Of a stretch of DNA of 24,385 nt, positions 4,216 through 12,102 are shown in pieces. The position numbers and the translations under genes were made by a program. Under the pieces are notes generated by a model. That model did no database searches and was not told the DNA's origin. It was given only the letters and a program-made list of their open reading frames with translations. Source of the DNA: Chloroflexota bacterium. GTDB lineage: Bacteria > Chloroflexota > Anaerolineae > Caldilineales > Caldilineaceae. Each line of letters starts with the position of its first letter. Positions within the stretch are counted from its first letter, which is position 1. The stretch is taken from contig QEUW01000186.1 of assembly GCA_003577005.1 (NCBI GenBank), forward strand, positions 1-24,385, written 5' to 3'.

Positions 4216-6942
4216 ATGGCCGAATTCTTCCAACCCTACCCCTTCACGTTGGTCAAACTACTACCCGAACTGGCAACCCCGGCGAACGATCCGCCTGCCG
4301 CCCCTCCCCTCGACCCGGAACAAGAGCAACGTCACCTCTTCCAAAGCCTCACCCGCTTCTTCACCGAGCGCCATTCACAATTGACAATTGACAATCTACA
4401 TTTGATCATTCTGGAAGACCTTCACTGGTGTGACAACGCCAGCCTGGAATTTCTGCTTGCATTTGCCCGCCAACTTGTCACCCGGCCACTTTTGCTCTTG
4501 CTCACCTGGCGCAGCGATGAATCGACCCCGGCGCTTGAACAGTTTCTCGCCCAGTTGGATCGCACGCGCCTCGTCCACGAGTTGTCACTCAGCCGGCTGC
4601 CGCCTGCGGGTACGGAGTCGATGATCCGCACGATCTTTGCCCAGAACCAGTCGGTGCGCCAGGAATTTGTGGCTCATGTCCATGAGCTGACCGGGGGCAA
4701 CCCCTTCTTTATCGAAGAGACGCTGAAATCACTGGTGGCGACGGGCGACATTTTCTTCACCGAAGGCGGTTGGACGCGTAAGCTGCTGGACGACCTGCGC
4801 ATCCCGCGTACGGTGCAGGTGGCCGTCGCCCAGCGCACGGCTCAGGTGAGTCCGGCAGCGCGGCGGCTGTTGACCGTAGCCGCGGTGGCCGGGCGGCGTT
4901 TTGACTTTGCGCTCTTGCAGGCGATAACAGGAGAAGACGAGGCGGCGTTGGTCGATCTGGTCAAAGAGTTGCTCCAGGCCCAGTTGGCGGTAGAAGAGAG
5001 CGCCGAGCGCTTCGCCTTTCGCCATGCGTTCACTCAGCAGGCCATCTACAATGACTTACTGCGGCGTGAGCGCAGACCGCTCCATCGCACCGTAGCCGAA
5101 AGCATCGAAGCGTTGTATGCCGACAACCTCGAAGCCCGGCTGGCGGATCTCTCTTTTCACTTTCACCGGGCTGAAGTGTGGTCCAAGACGCTGGCGTACG
5201 CCCGGCGCGCCGGCGAACGGGCGCGTGCGCTCTACGCCCCCCAGGCGGCCGTCGAACATTTCACCCGCGCCCTGGAAGCAACGCAAAATCTCCGCCCGGC
5301 CCCGGCGCTGGAGGCAAGGTTACTGTTGCGGGCGCGGGGACAGGCGTACGAGCAACTGGGGGAATTCGAAGCTGCGCGCAACGATTACGAAGCCGCAAAG
5401 GTCTCCGCCCAATCTGCCCACGACCCGCCTGCAACCTGGCAGGCGTTGATGGATCTGGGCTTTCTCTGGGCGCAGCGCGATTACGACATGGCCGGCGACT
5501 ATTTTCAGAGGGCGCTGGCCGCTGCCCGCAACATGGATGACCCGGCGTTGTTGGCGCACACGCTCAAACGGCTGGGCAACTGGCACATGAATCTCGACCA
5601 ACTAGACAAGGCTGTGCAACTGCTGAACGAGGCGTTGCAACTCTTTGAGACGCTGAACGACCGGCGCGGTCTGGCCGAAACGCTCGATCTGTTGGGGATC
5701 GCCCACTATGCCGGCGCAGACGCGCGGGCCGGCTCGCATTTTTATCAACGCGCCATCGACCTGTTTCGCCAACTGGAAGACCTGGCCGGGGAGTTGAACA
5801 GCCTCTGTGTCTACGCCCCCCGCCATTGTGTCTATATCAATAACGCAGCGGTCTGGCCGCGGGTCAGCCTGGCCGAACGGCTGCGCGATGGCGAGGCGGC
5901 CGTTGCCCTGGCGCGCAAACTGGGCGCCCGGCCCGCCGAGGCGCTGGCGCTCATCTGGCCGGGCAACACCCTGGCGATGACCGGTGCGTATGAGCAGGCC
6001 CTGGCGCAGGTGCAACAGGGATTGGCGCTGGCGGAAGAGATTGGACACCGGCATTTCATCGCCACCGCCCACATGGTGCTGGGTGCGATCTACTGGGATC
6101 TGCTGTTGCTGGCCGAGGCGCAGACCCATCTGGCCGCAGCCTTGCAACTTGCCCGCGACAGCAATTCATTGACCTGGCTGGGTGGGATCGTCGCCTATCT
6201 GGCCTCGACCTTGTTGCAGCAAGGGGACAGGGCAGGTGCGGAACGCACGCTCCAACAGGGCTGGCATGCCGGCCTGCCCATGCGCTCGCAAGGCCAACGC
6301 CAGTTGTGGTCGGTTCGCGCTGAGTTGGCCCTGGCACAACGGCAGCCGGGAGAGGCATTGGCGATCCTGGAGCGGTTGATTGCCGCCGACCCGCACACAG
6401 CAACCCAGGGCGTCCACGCCATTCCGCGCCTGGCGCGCCTGTGCGGGGACGCATTGGCCGCGCTGGGGCGTTTCGCCGAGGCGGAAGAGACATTAAGCAC
6501 AGCCCAATCCTTTGTTGTGGATTCGCCTGGTTTGCTCTGGCGGCTCCAACTGGCTCTCGGCCACTGCTACCGCCGCCGTAACCGCCGCGACGACGCAGAC
6601 CGCGCCTTCGCCGCTGCCCGCGCCACGCTGACGGCTATCGCCGACAAGATCAGCGATGATGATCTGCGTCAGCGTTTCCTCGCCCAGGCGAACCGCCAAT
6701 TTCCACCGTCGACACCCTTGCAGGCCGCTAAGCAGATAGCCGCCGGCTTGACTGCCAAGGAACGCACAGTGGTGACGCTGATCGCTCAGGGTAAATCCAA
6801 CAAGGAGATCGCAGCCGCATTGGTGGTCAGCCATCGCACCGTCGAAACGCACGTCAGCAACATTCTCGCCAAGCTCCAGCTCTCCTCACGGGCGCAGATT
6901 GCCGTGTGGGCAACGGAACAAGGCTTCACCGAACAACCATAG
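4216..6942 (+). CDS. LuxR-family transcriptional regulator, AAA ATPase with TPRs (MalT-like), lacking Walker A in frame
   Basis: 908 residues from ATG 4216, though the natural start is probably 3908 in another frame. Walker B is LIILEDLHWCD (about residues 63-73). A winged-helix/arm segment follows, then tandem TPR-like helical repeats from about 330 to 800 (for example AARNDYEAAK, DYFQRALAAA, LFRQLEDLAGELN). The C-terminus is a complete LuxR helix-turn-helix: LTAKERTVVTLIAQGKSNKE, then TVETHVSNILAKL (about residues 840-900). Proteins of this design are signal-dependent activators whose ATPase and TPR parts sense a ligand. Without the P-loop part the product could not cycle ATP. No neighbouring operon clearly identifies its target. 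A REPIN-like element follows 74 bp after the stop. Confidence 0.8.
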   Translation: MAEFFQPYPFTLVKLLPELATPANDPPAAPPLDPEQEQRHLFQSLTRFFTERHSQLTIDNLHLIILEDLHWCDNASLEFLLAFARQLVTRPLLLLLTWRSDESTPALEQFLAQLDRTRLVHELSLSRLPPAGTESMIRTIFAQNQSVRQEFVAHVHELTGGNPFFIEETLKSLVATGDIFFTEGGWTRKLLDDLRIPRTVQVAVAQRTAQVSPAARRLLTVAAVAGRRFDFALLQAITGEDEAALVDLVKELLQAQLAVEESAERFAFRHAFTQQAIYNDLLRRERRPLHRTVAESIEALYADNLEARLADLSFHFHRAEVWSKTLAYARRAGERARALYAPQAAVEHFTRALEATQNLRPAPALEARLLLRARGQAYEQLGEFEAARNDYEAAKVSAQSAHDPPATWQALMDLGFLWAQRDYDMAGDYFQRALAAARNMDDPALLAHTLKRLGNWHMNLDQLDKAVQLLNEALQLFETLNDRRGLAETLDLLGIAHYAGADARAGSHFYQRAIDLFRQLEDLAGELNSLCVYAPRHCVYINNAAVWPRVSLAERLRDGEAAVALARKLGARPAEALALIWPGNTLAMTGAYEQALAQVQQGLALAEEIGHRHFIATAHMVLGAIYWDLLLLAEAQTHLAAALQLARDSNSLTWLGGIVAYLASTLLQQGDRAGAERTLQQGWHAGLPMRSQGQRQLWSVRAELALAQRQPGEALAILERLIAADPHTATQGVHAIPRLARLCGDALAALGRFAEAEETLSTAQSFVVDSPGLLWRLQLALGHCYRRRNRRDDADRAFAAARATLTAIADKISDDDLRQRFLAQANRQFPPSTPLQAAKQIAAGLTAKERTVVTLIAQGKSNKEIAAALVVSHRTVETHVSNILAKLQLSSRAQIAVWATEQGFTEQP

Positions 6943-7016
6943 GTGCCTATCCGAATCACGCTGCGACAATGCGTGTCCCAGTACTACAACGGCATTGAGC
7001 CAGAACCCGTGGCAAA

Positions 7017-7082
7017 GCCCTCCGGGAGGTGGCCGGTGAGATTTGGGTTATTCGAGGCTTCTGCGGCCACCTCCCGGAGGGC
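7017..7082. repeat. 66-bp inverted-repeat element, 18-30-18 (REPIN-like)
   Basis: Left arm GCCCTCCGGGAGGTGGCC (7017-7034) and right arm GGCCACCTCCCGGAGGGC (7065-7082) are perfect reverse complements around a 30-nt spacer. Compared with the copy at 1883, two positions in the left arm differ (A to C and A to G). Both are matched by compensating changes in the right arm. Confidence 0.9.
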
Positions 7083-7250
7083 GGCGTAGAAGTTGCGTTG
7101 GCACCCATCCCCACCCCTGCAAATTCTACGTGGTCTGCTCCGTGTTTTCTCCGTGATCCCCCTGATCCCCGCCCCGCTCCTTTCTGCTACACTCCAAACA
7201 GCAAAACATCGTCGCCCAACTCGCAACTCATTCAGAAAAGGAGCAATCAG

Positions 7251-7721
7251 ATGTCCAGCAAAGCCAAGATCGCCACTATCATCGACCAAGGTGAGGGTCA
7301 ACACCTCAACGTCATGGGGCACAGCGCCACGATCATGCTCACGCAGCAGGAGACCAACGGCGACGCCTATGTCTTCAGCGTGGTCTCGCCGCCAGGGGCC
7401 GGGATTCCGCCTCATGTCCACGAGCGAGAGGATGAGTACATCTACGTGGCCGAAGGGACATACGAGATTTTTCTCAATGGCCGCACCCACGAAGCTACCA
7501 CCGGGGCGATGCTACACTTCCCCCGCCACATCCCCCACGGCTTCCGCAACATTGGCGCCACCCCCGGCAAGACTGTCTGGACCGTCACGCCGGGCGCCAA
7601 CTTTGAGCCATTCTTCGCCGAACTGGGCGCCTTGCCCGCCGATGCCCCGCCCGAGCTGCAAAAGGTGGCGGCGATCTTCAAAAAGTACGGCATGGAGGTG
7701 CTGCCGCCGCCAGGGCTGTGA
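7251..7721 (+). CDS. single-domain cupin protein
   Basis: 156 residues forming one cupin beta-barrel. Motif 1 is visible as PPHVHEREDEYIYVAEGTYE: H55, H57 and E62 are the likely metal ligands, and H96 (in PRHIPHGFRN) is the motif 2 histidine. The family includes dioxygenases, isomerases and sugar- or ligand-binding proteins, so the reaction cannot be named. ATG 7251 follows AAAAGGAG. An earlier in-frame ATG at 7029 lies inside the repeat element and adds a low-complexity leader, so it is rejected. The gene is monocistronic and followed by a strong terminator. Its closest visible type is a small quercetinase-like/general stress cupin. Confidence 0.85.
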   Translation: MSSKAKIATIIDQGEGQHLNVMGHSATIMLTQQETNGDAYVFSVVSPPGAGIPPHVHEREDEYIYVAEGTYEIFLNGRTHEATTGAMLHFPRHIPHGFRNIGATPGKTVWTVTPGANFEPFFAELGALPADAPPELQKVAAIFKKYGMEVLPPPGL

Positions 7722-7805
7722 AAAGGTCGCCCGTTTGCCGTAAGAATCGCTGCGCAAATAGTCGTATTCACACCTGCGATTGAACTGAATCAATAACGAA
7801 CCGAC

Positions 7806-7844
7806 GACAGGTCTGGTCTTTTCGATCAGGCCTGTCACATTTTT
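7806..7844 (+). terminator. rho-independent terminator downstream of the cupin gene
   Basis: GACAGGTCTG (7806-7815) pairs with CAGGCCTGTC (7827-7836), a 10-bp stem with one G-T wobble and an 11-nt loop, followed by ACATTTTT. It lies 84 bp after the cupin stop. Confidence 0.65.
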
Positions 7845-7883
7845 GCGGAGAGCAACCGGTAGCGGTATCAGCCTTCAGTTCGG

Positions 7884-7916
7884 AGCGGTCATCGAACCGT
7901 CACCAAACCGTCACCG
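7884..7916 (+). promoter_or_regulatory. three tandem 11-bp direct repeats, PhoB/PhoP-type box candidate
   Basis: AGCGGTCATCG, AACCGTCACCA and AACCGTCACCG follow one another without gaps. The conserved core GTCA(T/C)C is spaced exactly 11 bp, one helical turn, the arrangement bound by OmpR/PhoB-family response regulators. It lies 134 bp upstream of the DsrE-like gene. The rest of the 7722-8049 gap contains only this and the terminator at 7806. Confidence 0.35.
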
Positions 7917-8049
7917 CACGCGCAGTCAGCTTGTTGTAGAGTGGTAGTGGCGTGAGAACAAGGCCGGCGGACGACAGCGAATCGACGAAAACCGCCAGCG
8001 CCACTTCTCAACGCGACCGTGTGTACGACTTTCTGCAGGAGTTACTTGT

Positions 8050-8406
8050 ATGGCGAAAATTGCAGTGGTTGTGCTGGCCGATGTGGAAAACCACGGCGAT
8101 CTGGGCCGCGTGGTCAATGCGCTGGAGCTGGCCAAAGAAGTGAAGGAGTCGCACGATGATCTCGAGATCATCTTCGACGGCGCCGGTGTGCAGTGGGTGA
8201 CGGAGCTGAGCAAGCCGGACCACCAGCTGCACCGGCTCTTCAATACTGTGGTGAACCAGGTGGCCGGGGTGTGCAGCTTTTGCGCCCGCGCCTTCAATGT
8301 CAGGGACGAGGTTGAGGCGTGCGGGTTCCACTTGCTGGACGACTACGACGGCCATCCCAGTTTGCGTACGCTTGTGGCCGAGGGCTATCAGGTCGTCACG
8401 TTTTGA
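8050..8406 (+). CDS. DsrE/DsrF-like sulfur-carrier family protein
   Basis: 118 residues, small alpha/beta protein beginning MAKIAVVVLADVENHGDLGR with a Rossmann-like first strand. Possible reactive residues are C75 and C78 in VAGVCSFCARAF, plus C91 in VEACGFHLL. The DsrE fold (PF02635) carries persulfide sulfur or acts in redox in several pathways. The CxxC placed after the third strand resembles stand-alone DsrE-like proteins rather than the DsrEFH complex. ATG 8050 follows CAGGAG. It stands alone between a candidate PhoB-like box and a strong hairpin. Context of thiol and redox genes suggests oxidative or sulfane-sulfur stress, which is inference. Confidence 0.75.
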   Translation: MAKIAVVVLADVENHGDLGRVVNALELAKEVKESHDDLEIIFDGAGVQWVTELSKPDHQLHRLFNTVVNQVAGVCSFCARAFNVRDEVEACGFHLLDDYDGHPSLRTLVAEGYQVVTF

Positions 8407-8426
8407 CCTGAACCTGGGTACCAAAG

Positions 8427-8470
8427 AGACGACGAAGGTGAACACAACGGCGTGCTCACCTTCGTCGTCT
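8427..8470 (+). terminator. 15-bp hairpin after the DsrE-like gene
   Basis: AGACGACGAAGGTGA (8427-8441) pairs perfectly with TCACCTTCGTCGTCT (8456-8470). Inside the loop CAC and GTG can add three more pairs. It begins 21 bp after the DsrE stop. The tail is GCTTTGGG rather than a clean T-tract, so termination is likely but not certain. Confidence 0.55.
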
Positions 8471-8500
8471 GCTTTGGGCGAACCCTCTTTGTAGGCTTGT

Positions 8501-8620
8501 CGTAAAGAATGGAGTCCCTGTTTGGCCAACATCATGCCGCCCAATTTTGCGCAGACTTTGAGCGACGATGAAGTGACGGCGCTTGTGGCTTACCTGGCCA
8601 ACCTTCAAGACGAGCAGTGA
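8501..8620 (+). pseudogene. cytochrome c C-terminal remnant
   Basis: The frame ending at TGA 8618-8620 reads NIMPPNFAQTLSDDEVTALV then AYLANLQ. This is the characteristic end of a class I mono-haem cytochrome c domain, with methionine as the sixth haem ligand in the MPPNF motif. The upstream frame has a TAG at 8492-8494, and no CxxCH haem-binding motif or start codon is present. It is therefore only the last 30-40 residues, a 5'-truncated relic. Confidence 0.7.
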
Positions 8621-8734
8621 GCAAAATTGTCGCTACATCTTCACCTGCAAGGCTTACGTACCGCCTCTTACATTCAATCAGGGCAGCGTTCGGTATCGTA
8701 CATAGTCGGTAACGGACGACCAGACCTCGGCGAC

Positions 8735-8779
8735 CAGACCTCCGGGAGATGATCAGTGCGGTCACCTCCCGGAGGTCTG
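8735..8779. repeat. short-loop variant of the GACCTCC inverted-repeat family in a gene leader
   Basis: Arms at 8735-8754 and 8760-8779 form a 20-bp stem with one A-C mismatch (8749/8765) and one T-G wobble (8753/8761), closed by a 5-nt loop instead of the usual 30-nt spacer. Just upstream, CGACCAGACCTC occurs twice in a 14-bp tandem (8717 and 8731). The stem ends 30 bp before the ATG of the MerA-like gene. Confidence 0.8.
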
Positions 8780-8809
8780 ATATTCAAGCAAATTAGAAAG
8801 GGCAGATCG

Positions 8810-10414
8810 ATGGAAACAGCGGTCCAGGAGCCGGTGGTCGAACCGGTGACCGTTGGCGGTATCGCCAGCAATGGCGCGTCACCAGACAACGGGGTGCAGG
8901 TACTGCCGCTAGACGAGTACAACCGCACCCTGGTGGCCAATACTCATCCGCCGGATTGGCGCAACCCGACGCCGGCCTCCAGCTACAATCTCGTCATCAT
9001 CGGCGGTGGGTCGGCGGGGTTGTTGGCGGCGGTGGGTGCGGCGGGCCTGGGCGCCAGAGTGGCGGTGGTCGAACGCTATCTGCTGGGCGGCGACTGTCTG
9101 AACGTGGATTGTGTGCCGTCGAAGACGGTGATTCGTTCGGCCAAGGTGGTGGGCGAGATTCTTGAAGCCCAAACTTTTGGCATTCACGTGCCGGCGGCCA
9201 TTGACGTGGATTTTGCGGCTGTCATGGAGCGCATGCGACGAGTGCGGGCCGAGATCAGTCACCACGACTCGGCCGAACGCTTTCGCAATCTGGGGATCGA
9301 CCTCTTTCTGGGCGAAGGTCGTTTCGGTAGCCCCACCGCCGTGGAGGTGCTGAACGGCGAGCAAAAGAGTGTGCTTGCCTTCAAGAAGGCGTTGATCGCC
9401 ACCGGCTCGCGGCCCATGTCGTTGCCGATCCCAGGGTTGGCCGAAGCGGGCTATCTGACCAACATCACCCTCTTTGAGCTGACCGAGCGACCACAGCGGC
9501 TAGCCGTCATCGGCGCCGGGCCGATTGGCGCGGAGCTGGCGCAGTCGTTCCGCCGCTTTGGCAGCGAGGTGATGGTCTTTGACATGATTCCCCGGCTGTT
9601 GGGTCGCGAAGACCCGGATGCGACGGCGGTGCTCAAACGTGTGTTCGAGCGTGAGGGCATTCGCCTGGCATTGGGCGCCAAGATCGGGCGGGTGGAAAAA
9701 GGGGCTACTAGCAAGACCATTTATTTTGAACTGGATGGCCGCCAGGAGGCGCTGACGTTCGATGAGATTTTGGTGGCGGCGGGCCGCACGCCCAACATCG
9801 ACACGCTCAACCTCGAAGCTGCCGGTGTCGAATATCACAACAAGGGCGTGCAGGTGGATGACACGCTACGCACCACCAACCCCAATATCTACGCTGCCGG
9901 CGATGTGGCGATCAAATATCAGTTTACCCACACGGCGGACGCCGCGGCGCGCATGGTGCTGCAAAATGCGCTCTTCCCCGGCTCCAAGAAAAAGGTGAGC
10001 GACTTGATCATCCCCTGGTGTACCTATACCGACCCAGAGGTGGCTCACGTGGGCCTCTACGAACAGGAAGCCCAGGAACAGGGCATCGCCATTGAAACCT
10101 TTGTCGTCTCGACCGGCGATGTAGACCGGGGGCGCGCAGATGGGGAGACCGAAGGCTTTCTCAAGGTGCATGTCAAGAAGGGTTCAGACCAGATCGTGGG
10201 CGCCACGATGGTTGCCAGCCATGCCGGCGAGATGATCAACATCCTGACCCTGGCCATGACCGCGGGCGTGGGGTTGAAGCAGATCGCTACGGTGATCTTC
10301 CCGTATCCGACGCAGGCCGAGATGATCAAGAAGGTAGCGGACAGCTATAACCGCACGCGCCTGACGCCGCTGGTGAAAGGGTTGTTGGCACAGTGGTTTC
10401 GCTGGACGCGCTGA
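8810..10414 (+). CDS. MerA-like FAD-dependent pyridine nucleotide-disulfide oxidoreductase
   Basis: 534 residues of the dihydrolipoamide dehydrogenase / mercuric reductase superfamily. An N-terminal extension of about 60 residues precedes the FAD motif VIIGGGSAGLLAA (about 62-74). The redox disulfide is GGDCLNVDCVPSK (C96, C101). The NAD(P)H-binding motif is AVIGAGPIGAELAQ, the second FAD contact is IYAAGDV, and a dimerisation domain ends the protein. Where lipoamide or glutathione reductases have HPTxxE, this has YPTQAE, as in MerA-like members. There is no heavy-metal-associated N-domain and no C-terminal vicinal cysteine pair, so mercury reduction is unlikely; the disulfide substrate is unknown. 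ATG 8810 follows AGAAAGGG. The inverted-repeat hairpin lies in its leader. Confidence 0.88.
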   Translation: METAVQEPVVEPVTVGGIASNGASPDNGVQVLPLDEYNRTLVANTHPPDWRNPTPASSYNLVIIGGGSAGLLAAVGAAGLGARVAVVERYLLGGDCLNVDCVPSKTVIRSAKVVGEILEAQTFGIHVPAAIDVDFAAVMERMRRVRAEISHHDSAERFRNLGIDLFLGEGRFGSPTAVEVLNGEQKSVLAFKKALIATGSRPMSLPIPGLAEAGYLTNITLFELTERPQRLAVIGAGPIGAELAQSFRRFGSEVMVFDMIPRLLGREDPDATAVLKRVFEREGIRLALGAKIGRVEKGATSKTIYFELDGRQEALTFDEILVAAGRTPNIDTLNLEAAGVEYHNKGVQVDDTLRTTNPNIYAAGDVAIKYQFTHTADAAARMVLQNALFPGSKKKVSDLIIPWCTYTDPEVAHVGLYEQEAQEQGIAIETFVVSTGDVDRGRADGETEGFLKVHVKKGSDQIVGATMVASHAGEMINILTLAMTAGVGLKQIATVIFPYPTQAEMIKKVADSYNRTRLTPLVKGLLAQWFRWTR

Positions 10415-10497
10415 CATGAGTGAAATTGAGCGAAATAGCGATTCAGTTGAAAAGGTGGTTATAATCAGATGACAAGATGAAAATCACCGTGTCATGA

Positions 10498-11164
10498 CAC
10501 TGTACGTTCTCCTGCCGGCTCGATCCTTATGTGCTGGCGGCTCTCCAGAACCGCCATCCTAATCAGTCGCTGGAAGCGCCTATCGTGGTAATTCCGGTCG
10601 TAGCTACGGTCTCAGGGACAGAAATCAATTGAACTTTGCCATTGATCCGGTCGTCTGGCGCACAATCCTTGCGCCCAGGCTTGCGCCAGAAGCACCCCAG
10701 CGGCTGGACGAGGAGCGACTGCGTGCTGTACTCGGCGAATGGGCGCAGCAAATTGATCGACCGGCGCGCGACGCCCGGCTGCGCTTTGATGTTCAAATAC
10801 AGAGCGTTTCCATTCTGCAACCCAGTCTGCCGGGCCGTTACTTGAATATCGATGCTACCGTTGCGGCCATCCAGGATGCTGTCGCAGCCGGGCAATCAGT
10901 GAGCGAACTGGTTGTGGAAGTGGCGGCGCCCGCGGTGGATAGCAACCGCGTGACCGAAATGGGTATCCGCGAATTGGTGGCCAGCGCAACCACCTATTTT
11001 CAGGGCAGCAGCCCGGAGCGCATCCACACTATTGATGTGGCGGCATCGAAGGCCTGGTCATTCCGCCCGGTGGCATTTTTAGCTTTAACGATGCCGTCGG
11101 GGAAGTCAACTCGGCCAATGGCTTTGAAGACTCGCTGATTATTTGGGGATCAGACGCATCGTGA
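10498..11164 (+). pseudogene. VanW-family protein remnant, frameshifted and truncated
   Basis: The longest open piece (10629-11138) encodes a peptidoglycan-binding-4-like segment (LRAVLGEWAQQIDRPARDA) and then MGIRELVASATTYFQGSSPE, the lead-in to a VanW domain. At about 11045 the frame changes. The next frame reads [20 protein letters not shown] then [12 protein letters not shown] and stops at TGA 11162-11164. A VanW domain should continue for another 100 or so residues. Upstream, another frame gives DPYVLAALQNRHPNQSLEAP, interrupted by TGA near 10627, so the 5' part is also broken. The cell-surface role of the ancestor is inferred from the family. Confidence 0.65.
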
Positions 11165-11192
11165 CCGGGCTAGAGGATGCTCTAGCTCGGTC
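11163..11192. terminator. 13-bp hairpin abutting the VanW remnant
   Basis: GACCGGGCTAGAG (11163-11175), loop GATG, CTCTAGCTCGGTC (11180-11192): a 13-bp stem with one wobble. It starts within the stop codon of the VanW remnant and has no T-tract. The span 11193-11337 holds no gene that I can support. Confidence 0.5.
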
Positions 11193-11337
11193 TGAAGCGC
11201 CACAACTTTCTGCCAGTGATTTTGTAGGAAAGAACGCGATGCTTTGGTGGCAGGGCTGCGTCGCTGTACGTTGGTATGCCAGGTCATTGGATACAACTCC
11301 TTGAGTCCTCAGGACGGTGTGTTTGAAGTTCCATGCT

Positions 11338-11403
11338 GACCTCCGGGAGGTGTCCGTTCGCCTCTCCCCATTGGGACCGTTCTCCGGCCACCTCCCGGAG
11401 GTC
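11338..11403. repeat. 66-bp inverted-repeat element, 18-30-18 (REPIN-like)
   Basis: Left arm GACCTCCGGGAGGTGTCC (11338-11355), 30-nt spacer, right arm GGCCACCTCCCGGAGGTC (11386-11403). There is a single mismatch (T against C at the sixteenth arm position). It lies 13 bp beyond the 3' end of the CDP-alcohol phosphatidyltransferase gene. Confidence 0.88.
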
Positions 11404-11416
11404 TCTGGAGATAACC

Positions 11417-12019
11417 TTACAAATGCCGATACGCCCACCAGAGCCGCTGTGCTGCCGTCAAACAGACCAATATTGCCATGAGCAGAAACAGGCGGGCGCT
11501 GTACGGGGCAAAGATGTAGAACAACGCATAAAGGATGACTGTCTCCGTCCCCTCGATCAGACCTGTGGGCATCTCCAGACTGGTGAAGCGCGAGCCGGGT
11601 TGCCGACGGCGCTTTGCCAATAACGGCGACAGACCCATCCATGACATGGTGTTGAGATAGTACGCTGCAAAGAGCGCCGTACAGGCCCAAAGATTGGCAC
11701 GAGTGGGCACGGCCACGACAAAGGCTATGGGCGCCGCCAGATAGACGATATAGTCCAAAAATAAGTCCAAATAGCCACCGAAATCGCTCTGCTTTTTGTG
11801 GGTGCGGGCGATGACTCCGTCCAGACCGTCAAGCATCCGATTGAGGAGCCACAAGCCCAGGCCCAGCCAGCAGGCCTGCCACACCACGGCCACAGCCGAG
11901 GATAGACCTACCGCCAGCGCGGCCAATGAGACCACATTGGGATGGACAGCAGCAAACAGTCCTTGGGCTATAGGCGTAAGCAGACGCTCTTTCTGTTGGC
12001 GCAGCACCGCGTCGCGCAT
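11417..12019 (-). CDS. CDP-alcohol phosphatidyltransferase family membrane enzyme
   Basis: 200 residues. The family transfers a phosphatidyl or phospho-alcohol group from a CDP-activated donor to an alcohol in phospholipid synthesis. The full signature DxxDGxxAR-x8-GxxxDxxxD is present: D64, D67, G68, A71, R72, G81, D85 and D89 within LDGLDGVIARTHKKQ and GGYLDLFLDY. About five to six hydrophobic helices surround it. The acceptor (glycerol-phosphate, inositol or other) cannot be told. The start at 12019 has AAGG in front. It lies downstream of the glucoamylase-like gene on the same strand with an 83-bp gap containing a possible 17-residue peptide. Confidence 0.88.
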   Translation of the reverse strand: MRDAVLRQQKERLLTPIAQGLFAAVHPNVVSLAALAVGLSSAVAVVWQACWLGLGLWLLNRMLDGLDGVIARTHKKQSDFGGYLDLFLDYIVYLAAPIAFVVAVPTRANLWACTALFAAYYLNTMSWMGLSPLLAKRRRQPGSRFTSLEMPTGLIEGTETVILYALFYIFAPYSARLFLLMAILVCLTAAQRLWWAYRHL

Positions 12020-12048
12020 AGGGTTCCTTTCGACGATTCGCTGATGGA

Positions 12049-12102
12049 CTAAGTGAAGGCGGCCAGCAGTCCAAAAACCAGGTGTCCAATCAGGAGGCCC
12101 AT
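12049..12102 (-). CDS. possible 17-residue hydrophobic peptide
   Basis: ATG at 12102 directly follows the TAG stop of the glucoamylase-like gene. It opens a frame MGLLIGHLVFGLLAAFT ending in TAG at 12049-12051, enough for one membrane helix. Stop-start abutment would allow translational coupling. There is no separate Shine-Dalgarno site. It might equally be the tail of a lost membrane protein or chance. Confidence 0.25.
   Translation of the reverse strand: MGLLIGHLVFGLLAAFT

Noticed and set aside
4185..4216. Programmed ribosomal frameshift in the LuxR-type regulator
   Set aside because: No X-XXY-YYZ slippery heptamer or clear downstream structure. A simple one-base deletion explains the data.
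8050..8406. DsrE-like gene as a third selenoprotein
   Set aside because: DsrE-like selenoproteins are known, but this gene has ordinary cysteine codons and no internal TGA.
8810..10414. Mercuric reductase (merA) and a mercury-resistance locus
   Set aside because: No N-terminal metal-binding domain, no C-terminal cysteine pair, and no merR, merT or merP nearby.
10489..10500. Perfect palindrome GTGTCATGACAC upstream of the VanW remnant
   Set aside because: Several 12-bp palindromes are expected by chance in 24 kb, and the downstream gene is broken.
732..11403. Possible CRISPR array from repeated GACCTCCGGGAGGTC units with 30-nt spacers
   Set aside because: The arms alternate in orientation, the copies are kilobases apart, and there is neither a leader nor cas genes.
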